Assembly: GCF_003852525.1 (NCBI RefSeq)
Contig: NZ_QAJL01000003.1
Location: forward strand, 878,972-942,971
Length of the DNA stretch: 64,000 bases
Source of the DNA: Pedobacter sp. KBW06
Lineage (GTDB): Bacteria > Bacteroidota > Bacteroidia > Sphingobacteriales > Sphingobacteriaceae
Direction of reading: 5' to 3'
Shown here piece by piece: positions 53,414-62,531 of this stretch; position 1 is the first letter of the stretch, and every line of letters begins with the position of its first letter. The notes below the pieces were generated by a model. It saw only the letters and a program-made list of their open reading frames with translations, was not told the DNA's origin and did no database searches. A program made the translations under genes and the position numbers.

Positions 53414-53677
53414 TTAAAAATCTGATTCCCGGGAATCTTCTCCGATCGAAATTTCAGGCGTATACAATTCCCTGAATTCTTCCAGAAATTCTTTCAAATC
53501 ACTATAGCCCATCAGGATCCTTAACCTTTCATCCCGGTCTACCTTAATCGAGACCTGCAATGCCCAGCCCCTGTAAAGCACATACAACACTTCGATGAGC
53601 TCGTCGAATGAATGCTCCTTAAAAAAGGAATGGATCAACAGCCTGAGTCTTTCCTGTTTGTTATTGTCCATATACAT
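53414..53677 (-). CDS. Small protein of unknown function
   Basis: The 87-residue soluble, mostly helical protein (LRLLIHSFFKEHSFDELIEVLYVLYRGW) ends in an acidic region. It is preceded by a purine-rich AAAGGAG site inside the end of the upstream gene, two bases from its stop, so it is translationally coupled to the small secreted protein. No family recognised. Confidence 0.5.
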   Translation of the reverse strand: MYMDNNKQERLRLLIHSFFKEHSFDELIEVLYVLYRGWALQVSIKVDRDERLRILMGYSDLKEFLEEFRELYTPEISIGEDSRESDF

Positions 53678-53679
53678 TT

Positions 53680-53898
53680 TTATTTCTCCTTTCTTTTTAA
53701 GCCCTCAAACCGACATTCGCCTGCATTCAACCTCAGGAGAAAGCACTTTCCATTTTCAGCTGTCCAGGGCATACTTTTGTTTGTCCTGACGAAATGTGGC
53801 CGCTGTACCGGCCTGTTCCAAATGGAAGTGATATACATCGGCTTTGCGGAAATATTAAGACATAACAAAGCCATACTCAACAACAACAATTTTTTCAT
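53680..53898 (-). CDS. Small secreted protein of unknown function
   Basis: The 72-residue protein has a good signal peptide (MKKLLLLSMALLCLNISA) and a short mature part with two Cys (GKCFLLRLNAGECRF) that could form a disulfide. It is the first gene of a bicistron with the 87-residue protein. No family recognised; it may be a short-lived or host/neighbour-directed peptide, which is only a guess. Confidence 0.5.
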   Translation of the reverse strand: MKKLLLLSMALLCLNISAKPMYITSIWNRPVQRPHFVRTNKSMPWTAENGKCFLLRLNAGECRFEGLKRKEK

Positions 53899-53948
53899 AT
53901 TGAAATTTATTTAAGTTCTGATAAGCTAAAATTTTAGTACATGAGATG

Positions 53949-53965
53949 TATCCCCCGATACCCCC
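53949..53965. promoter_or_regulatory. Paired ATACCCCC-type motifs in the divergent region
   Basis: TATCCCCC and GATACCCCC lie side by side (53949-53965) between the small bicistron and the DUF389 gene. They are the inverse of the GGGGTAT copies before the sensor kinase at 43562. A shared regulator is possible. Confidence 0.4.
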
Positions 53966-54061
53966 TCTATACTATCGAATCTATATATTTTAGGAGATTG
54001 AGTGGTAAGATTTATTCGATTATTTTAGGACCGATAATTGCCGTCTAATTGAAAAGCCCAA

Positions 54062-55384
54062 ATGAACGACATCTACACTTCCATAAAAAACTTTATATCC
54101 TACCGCTTCAACTTGCAGGAAGACAGCGAGGAACAGGCCGAAACCGTAGAATCCATCAAGAAGAACGTGGAATTCAGAGGGGCAAATTTATGGACTTTAA
54201 TCTTTGCCATTTTTGTAGCCTGTATAGGACTTAATGTAAATTCTACTGCCGTAATTATAGGAGCCATGCTAATTTCCCCGCTCATGGGACCGATTATGGG
54301 GATTGGCTTAGGGATCGGCACCAATGATTTTGAACTCGTCAAAAAAGGCCTGAGAAATTTAACCATTGCCACCATCATCAGCATCATCGCTTCTTCCTTA
54401 TATTTTACCTTAACGCCATTGCATGAGGCACAATCGGAGTTGCTGGCCAGAACATCGCCTTCTGTATGGGATGTTTTTATTGCCGCTTTAGGGGGCCTTG
54501 CCGGAATCGTGGCCGCTACAAGAAAGGAAAAAAGCAATGTGATCCCAGGCGTAGCGATTGCCACGGCCCTGATGCCTCCGTTGTGTACCGCAGGCTTTGG
54601 AATTGCGACCGGAAACCTCTACTTTTTCCTCGGTGCCATTTACCTCTATTTTATCAATAGTGTTTTCATTTGTGTCGCAACTTTTCTCATCGTTCGTTAC
54701 CTGAAATTCCACAAGAAAGACTTTGGAGACAAAGTCTATGAGAAAAGAGTAAGCCGTTACATCCTTATGATCGTACTCCTTACCGCAGCGCCAAGTGTTT
54801 ACCTGGCCTACAGGATAGTAGACAAAAGTATTTTTGAGAGCAATGCCGCCAGGTTTGTGCACCAGGAACTCAATTACAAAGACACACAGGTCATCTCTAA
54901 AAGTTTCAAATACAATAGAAAAGGAAGTGAAATTGATTTACTCCTGCTCGGAAACGAGCTCTCTTCAGGACAACTGGATTCCCTGAGCAATAAGCTGAAA
55001 GGCTATCAGCTGAAAGGAACAAAACTCGTCATCAGACAAGGATTGAATGCCAAAAATGAGATCGACCTTTCTCAAATTAAAGCCAGTATCCTGGAAGATG
55101 TTTTCAAGAGCAATTCCGCACAGGTTAAGCCCAATACAGGTTCTGCCGCCCTGGATTTACCCTTGCCCGACCTCAGGCCGGAACTGAAAATACTCTATCC
55201 CGACCTGAAGGCCTACAGCATTTCCAATACCATATTTAACAGAACTGATTCCAACCGCGCCGACACCATGACCATGTTCGTTGCATCGTTTGTGAAACCA
55301 GTGCCTGTTGCCGATCAAAACAAGCTCAGGTTATGGTTAAAGAACCGGGTAAAAGCAGATTCCCTGAAATTGATTATTCAATAG
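54062..55384 (+). CDS. DUF389 membrane protein
   Basis: The 440-residue protein begins with a soluble part (residues 1-35), then about six membrane segments in which the DUF389 signature appears: STAVIIGAMLISPLMGPIMG near residue 60 and ARTSPSVWDVFIAALGGLAG. A soluble, probably periplasmic, C-terminal domain of about 150 residues follows (LLLLGNELSSGQLDSLSNKL). Function is unknown; transport of small solutes has been suggested for the family. The end overlaps the convergent MocR gene by 11 bases. Confidence 0.85.
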   Translation: MNDIYTSIKNFISYRFNLQEDSEEQAETVESIKKNVEFRGANLWTLIFAIFVACIGLNVNSTAVIIGAMLISPLMGPIMGIGLGIGTNDFELVKKGLRNLTIATIISIIASSLYFTLTPLHEAQSELLARTSPSVWDVFIAALGGLAGIVAATRKEKSNVIPGVAIATALMPPLCTAGFGIATGNLYFFLGAIYLYFINSVFICVATFLIVRYLKFHKKDFGDKVYEKRVSRYILMIVLLTAAPSVYLAYRIVDKSIFESNAARFVHQELNYKDTQVISKSFKYNRKGSEIDLLLLGNELSSGQLDSLSNKLKGYQLKGTKLVIRQGLNAKNEIDLSQIKASILEDVFKSNSAQVKPNTGSAALDLPLPDLRPELKILYPDLKAYSISNTIFNRTDSNRADTMTMFVASFVKPVPVADQNKLRLWLKNRVKADSLKLIIQ

Positions 55385-56879
55385 GCTTTTCTTCCGAAAG
55401 CACCTCCTTTAAGATCAGGACTGCTTTTTCCATCATTTCTTGCTTAAACCCTGTAAATCCCAGGAAAAAGGCCCCTTCATGCCTGAACGCTACAGACAAT
55501 TCATCAATGGCATACAGCATGACACCCCGCTCCCTTGTCTTACGAAGGATTTCCAGTGGGTCATACTTTTTTAACAGCCAGATGATCAGGTGCATTCCCG
55601 CGTCCGCCACAGAAATACGAACCTCTGCAGCAAGGTGCTTTTGAAGCAGGACTACCAGGTCTTCCTGTGCTTTTTTATAAATCAGCCGCATTCTCCGCAG
55701 GTGCCGGGAGAAATGTCCCTCCAGGATAAACTTCGTCAGGATGGCCTGATCGATCACCGGACTTTGACGATCGATGACTGCCTTTGCGATGGTAAACTCA
55801 GTGGCCATTTCTGCCGATGGCAGCACCATATAACCGATTCTCAATGCCGGAAACAGGGTTTTATTAAAGGTCCCCACATAGATCACCCGGCCAAAGGTAT
55901 CCAGGCCTTTTAAAGCGGGAATCGGCCTTTTTACGTAGCGGAATTCACTCTCATAATCGTCTTCAATGACCCACATCTGATGATCGGAGGCCCATTTCAA
56001 TAATTTGATGCGCTCAATTAAAGGCATCGTCTCTCCCAATGGATACTGATGTGAAGGGGTCACATAAGCCAGCTTTGCAGCAGGAAAACGGCGCATTGCA
56101 TAGTCCAGGTCCATTCCTGACTTCCCTACAGGAACCGGACAAATTTTTGCACCAAACCTTGCTATGGCCGATTTCGCCCTCAGGTACCCCGGGTCTTCCA
56201 TCCAGCACAGTTCATCCTTTTTCAGCAATAGTTCGGCCGCCAGGTGTAAAGCCTGACTGGAGCCGTTTACAATAATGATCTGATCTGCGCTGCAATGAAT
56301 AGAACGGTTCATCCGGAGGTAATCCGTTAGTGCTTCCCTTAAAGGCAGGTACCCCTGTGCACTGTCGTAACCCAGATGAAGGCGATGGATGTCTTTATAT
56401 ACTGAGGCGGCAAGTCTGGCCCAAACCTGGAAAGGGAAATCCGCAAAGGAAGGTATGGAAGGCTGGAAAGGTAAGGTTGCTTCCTGCCCGATATAGTCCA
56501 GTACAAATTTGGTATGCAGGGGAAAATCATTGCAGTTGACCGCTGTTTTTTTCACCCTGACCAGCGGAACCGCTGGCATCTTCTTTTTACCCGGAGGTTT
56601 CAGCTCATTCAATTGCTCAGAGACATAAGTCCCCGCACCTACTGCTGAGGTTAAAAAGCCTTCCAGCCGAAGCTGCTCAAAAGCCAGCAGCACACAATTT
56701 CGGGAAATGCTGAATTCAGCAGCCAGACTACGGGTAGAAGGCATCCGGTCTCCATGCCTCAGCATTCCTTCAAAAACGCCTTTCTTAATTTCCTCATACA
56801 ACTGGATGTACAGTGGCGTTTTACGCGAACGGTCAAGCTGAATAAAAGTAAGTAAGATTTCAGGAGATATTTTACTCAT
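55374..56879 (-). CDS. MocR-type transcriptional regulator (GntR HTH fused to aminotransferase fold)
   Basis: The 501-residue regulator has an N-terminal winged helix (RKTPLYIQLYEEIKKGVFEGML..DRMPSTRSLAAEFSISRNCVLLAFEQL) and a type I PLP-dependent aminotransferase-like domain with NKTLFPALRIGY, in which Lys of FNKTLFP is the PLP-binding position. MocR proteins usually sense PLP/amino acids and regulate the neighbouring divergent gene; here that is the MFS transporter. Confidence 0.92.
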   Translation of the reverse strand: MSKISPEILLTFIQLDRSRKTPLYIQLYEEIKKGVFEGMLRHGDRMPSTRSLAAEFSISRNCVLLAFEQLRLEGFLTSAVGAGTYVSEQLNELKPPGKKKMPAVPLVRVKKTAVNCNDFPLHTKFVLDYIGQEATLPFQPSIPSFADFPFQVWARLAASVYKDIHRLHLGYDSAQGYLPLREALTDYLRMNRSIHCSADQIIIVNGSSQALHLAAELLLKKDELCWMEDPGYLRAKSAIARFGAKICPVPVGKSGMDLDYAMRRFPAAKLAYVTPSHQYPLGETMPLIERIKLLKWASDHQMWVIEDDYESEFRYVKRPIPALKGLDTFGRVIYVGTFNKTLFPALRIGYMVLPSAEMATEFTIAKAVIDRQSPVIDQAILTKFILEGHFSRHLRRMRLIYKKAQEDLVVLLQKHLAAEVRISVADAGMHLIIWLLKKYDPLEILRKTRERGVMLYAIDELSVAFRHEGAFFLGFTGFKQEMMEKAVLILKEVLSEEKPIE

Positions 56880-56907
56880 AAACTGGTACTATAAATATTC
56901 TTCAAAA

Positions 56908-56944
56908 TGGCTCTTTTACAAGAGCCAATGTAGCGTTAGTTTTG
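56908..56944. promoter_or_regulatory. Operator dyad and promoter of the MocR/MFS divergent pair
   Basis: Perfect 8-bp inverted repeat TGGCTCTT (56908-56915), TTAC, AAGAGCCA (56920-56927), then TAGTTTTG (56937-56944), a perfect TAnnTTTG box for the MFS gene. The dyad overlaps the -33 position. The MocR protein is the likely binder; inference. Confidence 0.5.
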
Positions 56945-56965
56945 CCTTCACGCAAATAGAAAAAG

Positions 56966-58144
56966 ATGAAGGAGCATAGAAAAACCCTGTTGATTACGCT
57001 TACCCTTGGTATTTTAACCGCAATTGGCTCTATCTCTATTGACATCTACCTTCCGGCATTTGAAGTCATGGCCCATTATTTTAAGGTGCCCCTTGTACGA
57101 ATTGAAAGTACAGTAACCGTTTTTCTTTTTGGAATGGCCTTCGGGCAGCTATTTATCGGACCATTATCCGATGTCTGGGGCAGAAAGCGGCCACTGCAAA
57201 TCGGGTTAACGGTTTATATTTTATGCAGTCTGTGTTGTATCCTTACGAGCTCCTTTACCCTGTTTCTTGTGTTGAGGTTTATTCAGGGCCTTGCGGGAAG
57301 TGCCTGTCAGGTGATTTCCCGGGCATTGGTAAACGACCTCTACGGAGACCGGAAAGCCGCCCATGTATTTACAATTCTACAAATCATCATGGGAATTTCT
57401 CCAATTCTGGCCCCTATGACCGGCGGGATGCTGGCCGATGCGGAGACCTGGAAATACCTGTTTCTGATCATGGCGCTGATATCGGCTACCGGACTGACAG
57501 GCTGTTTAACCATCCTGCCACCGGGAAAACGCCCGGAAGACCATAAAAAGCTGAACCTCCCGGCCATCCGTAATGCCTACAGCTATTGCCTAAAAAATAC
57601 CGCTTTTGTAAACTATGCGCTCCTGAGGGCCATCAGCAACAGCGCTGCTTTCGCTTTTGTGACCGGTTCTCCTTTTGTGCTGATGCAGATCTATGGCCTG
57701 AGCAAAAAGCAATTCGGCCTTGTTTTCTCCCTCCTTGCAGTTGGGATCATTTGTACAGGCATACTCAATACCCGATTCCTGTCCTGCTATGGCGCAGCAC
57801 GGATCACGAAATTTGCAATTGCTGTTCAGATGATCACCGGCTTTGTGATGATCATCCTGTTGGCTACCGGTGGCTCCCTACTCAGCCTGCTGAGTGTAAC
57901 TTTTATCTTCATGTCGATGCTGGGATTCATCCTTCCCAATGCGACCTCCTTATATCTTGTTGCCGTTTCTACATATAGTGGTGCCGGATCGGCACTTGTT
58001 GGAAGCATGAGCTATTTATCTGCCTTTCTCATCACTTCCCTGCTGAGTCTACTGCACAACAATACCGCCTACCCCATGTTTATCGTGATGTGGGTCTGTG
58101 TTGTCCTTGCTTTTTCATGTCTGATGTATCGGAAAATCAGTTAG
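56966..58144 (+). CDS. Multidrug efflux MFS transporter, Bcr/CflA type
   Basis: The 392-residue protein has 12 hydrophobic segments, the MFS loop motif FIGPLSDVWGRKRPLQ (GxLaDrxGrkxxl form) near residue 70, and LALRFIQGLAGSACQVISRALVNDL, typical of bicyclomycin/chloramphenicol exporters. Export by proton antiport. Divergent from its likely MocR regulator; its end overlaps the ATP pyrophosphatase gene by 4 bases. Confidence 0.9.
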   Translation: MKEHRKTLLITLTLGILTAIGSISIDIYLPAFEVMAHYFKVPLVRIESTVTVFLFGMAFGQLFIGPLSDVWGRKRPLQIGLTVYILCSLCCILTSSFTLFLVLRFIQGLAGSACQVISRALVNDLYGDRKAAHVFTILQIIMGISPILAPMTGGMLADAETWKYLFLIMALISATGLTGCLTILPPGKRPEDHKKLNLPAIRNAYSYCLKNTAFVNYALLRAISNSAAFAFVTGSPFVLMQIYGLSKKQFGLVFSLLAVGIICTGILNTRFLSCYGAARITKFAIAVQMITGFVMIILLATGGSLLSLLSVTFIFMSMLGFILPNATSLYLVAVSTYSGAGSALVGSMSYLSAFLITSLLSLLHNNTAYPMFIVMWVCVVLAFSCLMYRKIS

Positions 58145-58839
58145 GGCAACAAATCGATATACCAGTACCCCGCAGGTTTCTCTGCGGTATCTACCGGAGA
58201 AGGGAAAGTCTTATACACCTTTTCTCCCAGGCTAAAATGAACCGGTGATTTAAAAACTGGCCCATCAAAAACGAAAGTATGAAACTCTCCGTTCTCTCCA
58301 CATGGATCGATTCCGGGCGGAAGGTCGTCCATAAACTGCTCGTCGATCACCCTTCCACAAAACGCTTCCAGACCTTCTTTTGCACAGACGATCACCGTTT
58401 TATAACCCAGACTTAAAAATTCCCGGATGATGGCCCGGGTATCCTTTTTCCATAAAGGGAAGACGGCTTTTAGTCCGACTTCTTCCAGTTTGGTTTCCCG
58501 GTATTTCTTTAAGTCTTCCAGAAAGATATCTCCAAAAATAGAATGCGTGATTCCCTCCCCCCGTAAGCCGGTTAAATGCCGATGCATACTTTCTTCGTAA
58601 TCTTCCATTTTTGGGGATTCCGGTAATCGGATCTGGTACAATGGAATTCCAATATTTTCCGCCTGTGTCCTGAGTAACGCTTCCCTGACTCCATGCATGC
58701 TCACCCTGTTGAAGGCTTCATTTACGGTGGTCAGCAAATACCTGACTTCAAAATCATCATCTGCTAAAATATGGTGCAGGGCGAGGCAACTGTCTTTGCC
58801 CCCGCTCCAGTTGAAAAGGCTGATCTTTTTACTCATCAT
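58141..58839 (-). CDS. ATP pyrophosphatase, diphthine-ammonia-ligase-like (Dph6 family)
   Basis: The 232-residue protein has the N-type PP-loop LFNWSGGKDSCLALHHI, residues 6-22, the DUF71/MnmA-like family motif. Dph6 works on eukaryotic/archaeal EF2; bacterial relatives have unclear substrates. The GLRGEGITHSIFGDIFLEDLK segment is the family's second conserved block. The stop overlaps the MFS gene by 4 bases. Confidence 0.85.
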   Translation of the reverse strand: MMSKKISLFNWSGGKDSCLALHHILADDDFEVRYLLTTVNEAFNRVSMHGVREALLRTQAENIGIPLYQIRLPESPKMEDYEESMHRHLTGLRGEGITHSIFGDIFLEDLKKYRETKLEEVGLKAVFPLWKKDTRAIIREFLSLGYKTVIVCAKEGLEAFCGRVIDEQFMDDLPPGIDPCGENGEFHTFVFDGPVFKSPVHFSLGEKVYKTFPSPVDTAEKPAGYWYIDLLP

Positions 58840-58845
58840 GGTACA

Positions 58846-58933
58846 ATATTACAAGAACTTTTCTGAGTTACTACAAGAAGTCCCCTGAGTTATTACAAGA
58901 GTTTCCCTGAGTTATTACAGGAGCTTCCCTGAA
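58846..58933. repeat. Four tandem copies of a 22-bp repeat in a divergent promoter region
   Basis: Copies at 58846-58867, 58868-58889, 58890-58911 and 58912-58933. Each reads like TTAYTACAAGARnTTCCC followed by CTGAG. The period of 22 bp equals two helical turns, so protein sites would face the same side. It lies between the ATP pyrophosphatase (leftward) and the secreted protein (rightward). It is too short and lacks spacers to be a CRISPR array. Confidence 0.6.
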
Positions 58934-58985
58934 TCCTGAACATGCCTGAACACTATTTCGGCATGATTATCGTTCTTTTAAACGT

Positions 58986-59699
58986 ATGAAGATTAAACTG
59001 GTCTTATTTTTTTTAGCTTGTCAGACGGCTGTTTACGCGCAAAATTTTAAATACCCAACGCTTCCAAATCAGGGGAAATCGTTGTCGGCATTGCTTCCTG
59101 CAAACTGGAAAATCCTGGATTCTATTTCCGGCGACCTGAACCATGATCAGCTGAATGACCTTGCTTTTATCATGGAATACCATAAGGAAGTCCGGGAAAG
59201 CCGCGCTTATGGCGACAATACCACAGAAATCATCACAGAAATTCAGAAGCCAAGAATTCTGGCTGTTTACTTTAAACGTGCAAACGGAGAAGGGTACCAG
59301 ATTGGCGTACAAAACAATAATTTCATCCTCCGTTCTGCAGAGGGTGGCACCATGGGAGATCCATTACGGCCATTAAAAATCGATTCCAACAAACTCGTTT
59401 TATCCTTTGAAGGGGGTGGCGACTGGCGCTGGAAGCTGAACTATACCTTCCGGTATAAGGATAAAAACTGGTTTCTGGAAAAAGCCGGCAACGAGTATTA
59501 CAATGAAGCCTCCGGAGAGATGACCAATAAAAAGTATGATTTCGTGCTCAGAAAGCGCCGCGTGACAACAGGAAAGACCCACAACAGAGATGCAGCGAAT
59601 GAAACCATTTCTGAAGACTTCCCCTTTAAAACCCTGCGCACCTTCCAAAGCTTTAAGAAGCCCTGGACCTGGGAAATAGGTCCGGACGAATTCTTATAA
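58986..59699 (+). CDS. Secreted protein of unknown function
   Basis: The 237-residue protein has signal peptide MKIKLVLFFLACQTAVYAQ. The body has a FG-GAP/dockerin-like calcium loop GDLNHDQLNDLAF, then beta-rich segments (FSFEGGGDWRWKLNYTFRYKD). No family firmly recognised. It stands downstream of the 22-bp repeats. Confidence 0.6.
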   Translation: MKIKLVLFFLACQTAVYAQNFKYPTLPNQGKSLSALLPANWKILDSISGDLNHDQLNDLAFIMEYHKEVRESRAYGDNTTEIITEIQKPRILAVYFKRANGEGYQIGVQNNNFILRSAEGGTMGDPLRPLKIDSNKLVLSFEGGGDWRWKLNYTFRYKDKNWFLEKAGNEYYNEASGEMTNKKYDFVLRKRRVTTGKTHNRDAANETISEDFPFKTLRTFQSFKKPWTWEIGPDEFL

Positions 59700-59700
59700 T

Positions 59701-60285
59701 TTAGCTGAGGTTTCGGTCTTTGAACCATTTATCGTCCGGAAGGACATTGAAGTTCATCATTTGATCTACCAGAATTTTCGGATCAGCTTCGTTGAAGACC
59801 AGATCTCTGTTGCTTTGTTTCAGAAACTGATGTTGTACCATCACATCCATCTGGGCAAAAAGATGGTCATAGAAACCCGCTATGTTCAGGACACCGATTG
59901 GCTTGGTATGTAAACCCAATTGCAGCCAGGTCAGGACTTCAAAGAATTCTTCCAGGGTTCCAAAGCCTCCGGGCAGGATGATAAAACCATCAGCGAGGTC
60001 TGCCATCTTTTGTTTGCGCTGGTGCATATTTTCCGTGATGATCATTTCGGTAAGCCCTGTATGGCCCACTTCTTTGTCCATCAGAAATTGAGGAATCACT
60101 CCCGTTACCAGTCCCTTACGTTTCAACATCTCATCGGCAATGATGCCCATTACGCCGACACTGCCGCCACCATAGACCAGGCGGATCTCCTGATCGGTAA
60201 AAGTCTGGGCAAGATTTTCGATCGCTGCCAATAAAACCGGATCGCCGTTAAAGTTGGCACCGCAATAAACACCTATAGCTTTCAT
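59701..60285 (-). CDS. LOG family protein (cytokinin riboside 5'-monophosphate phosphoribohydrolase-like)
   Basis: The 194-residue, TIGR00730-type Rossmann protein has MKAIGVYCGANFNGDPVLL, YGGGSVGVMGIIADE and the signature PGGFGTLEEFFEVLTWLQL (PGGxGTxxE). Homologues cleave nucleoside monophosphates to free bases. Length is normal. guaB follows in the same direction upstream, with a terminator between. Confidence 0.92.
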   Translation of the reverse strand: MKAIGVYCGANFNGDPVLLAAIENLAQTFTDQEIRLVYGGGSVGVMGIIADEMLKRKGLVTGVIPQFLMDKEVGHTGLTEMIITENMHQRKQKMADLADGFIILPGGFGTLEEFFEVLTWLQLGLHTKPIGVLNIAGFYDHLFAQMDVMVQHQFLKQSNRDLVFNEADPKILVDQMMNFNVLPDDKWFKDRNLS

Positions 60286-60300
60286 AAAAAATTAAAATAA

Positions 60301-60326
60301 GAAAGGGTTTCCGTAGAAACCCTTTC
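60301..60326 (-). terminator. guaB terminator
   Basis: GAAAGGGTTTC (60301-60311) and GAAACCCTTTC (60316-60326) pair perfectly over 11 bp around CGTA. On the minus strand it is followed by a T-rich run. Confidence 0.8.
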
Positions 60327-60351
60327 GGCAATAAATTATCTGAATATTGAA

Positions 60352-61893
<1,542 letters not shown>

Positions 61894-61982
61894 TTATCCG
61901 AATATAGCCGCTTTGAGTTAAAAGATTACACTAAGATTAAGATTCCTTAATCCCGGAAAAGGAACTCCTGATCAGTTCAGCT

Positions 61983-62435
61983 TTATGCAGGAGTATTTAG
62001 CATTTGTTTCAGGTGATGTTCCATATGCGCAACATAGTCGATGAAAAGCCATTCGAGGGTTTGAGGGGCTTCTCCCCCATTCCAGCATGTTCTACTCAGG
62101 TTCTCCGGAGCAATATGATGAATCAATTCGAGGATATGCCGGTTATAGCTTTCCCAGAATAAGATCAGTTGTTTACTGTCGAGCAAGTTGTAATGGCTAT
62201 AGGTATTCCAGTTGTTCTGATCGTAAATGATGGTTGGGCTTTCTTCAAACTGCGCCCTTACAAATCGCTGGTGGTTGTTTGTTGCGCTGTCAATCAGGTG
62301 TCCAAGTATTTCCTTATTGCTCCATTTTCCGGGAGCAGGTTTGCGCGAAAATTCTGCTTCGGGGATCCGGGTTAATAAAGCGGGAATGGTATCGCACAGA
62401 TACTGAAGACGGGTAATGCTTTGCTGGATGGACAT
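61983..62435 (-). CDS. DinB family protein
   Basis: The 150-residue four-helix bundle starts MSIQQSITRLQYLCDTIP and has GKWSNKEILGHLIDSATNNHQRF (first metal His) and YVAHMEHHLKQML near the end, the two His motifs of DinB/YfiT hydrolase-like proteins. Family members bind Zn or Ni, with substrates such as bacillithiol in relatives. A -7 box TACCTTTG (62447-62440) ends 4 bases before the ATG, so the mRNA may be leaderless. Confidence 0.85.
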   Translation of the reverse strand: MSIQQSITRLQYLCDTIPALLTRIPEAEFSRKPAPGKWSNKEILGHLIDSATNNHQRFVRAQFEESPTIIYDQNNWNTYSHYNLLDSKQLILFWESYNRHILELIHHIAPENLSRTCWNGGEAPQTLEWLFIDYVAHMEHHLKQMLNTPA

Positions 62436-62439
62436 ATCG

Positions 62440-62447
62440 CAAAGGTA
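62440..62447 (-). promoter_or_regulatory. -7 box adjoining the dinB-like gene
   Basis: On the minus strand TACCTTTG, a perfect TAnnTTTG, directly before the ATG. Transcription would start at the first codon. Confidence 0.4.
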
Positions 62448-62463
62448 ATAGAAAACTTAAAAA

Positions 62464-62517
62464 ACGTCATGCGGCCTTTGCAATCAGGGGGATGGGGAAC
62501 AAAGACCAACATGACGT
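62464..62517 (-). other. Stem with a long loop downstream of the beta-helix lipoprotein gene
   Basis: ACGTCATG (62464-62471) pairs with CATGACGT (62510-62517) over 8 bp with a 38-base loop. It is 15 bases beyond the stop of the lipoprotein gene and could be a 3' end stem; no U-tract is evident. Confidence 0.3.
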
Positions 62518-62531
62518 AACGAGAGAGAATT

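Noticed and set aside
58846-58933. CRISPR array reading of the 22-bp repeats
   Set aside because: Repeats are directly adjacent with no unique spacers and no cas genes are in the window.
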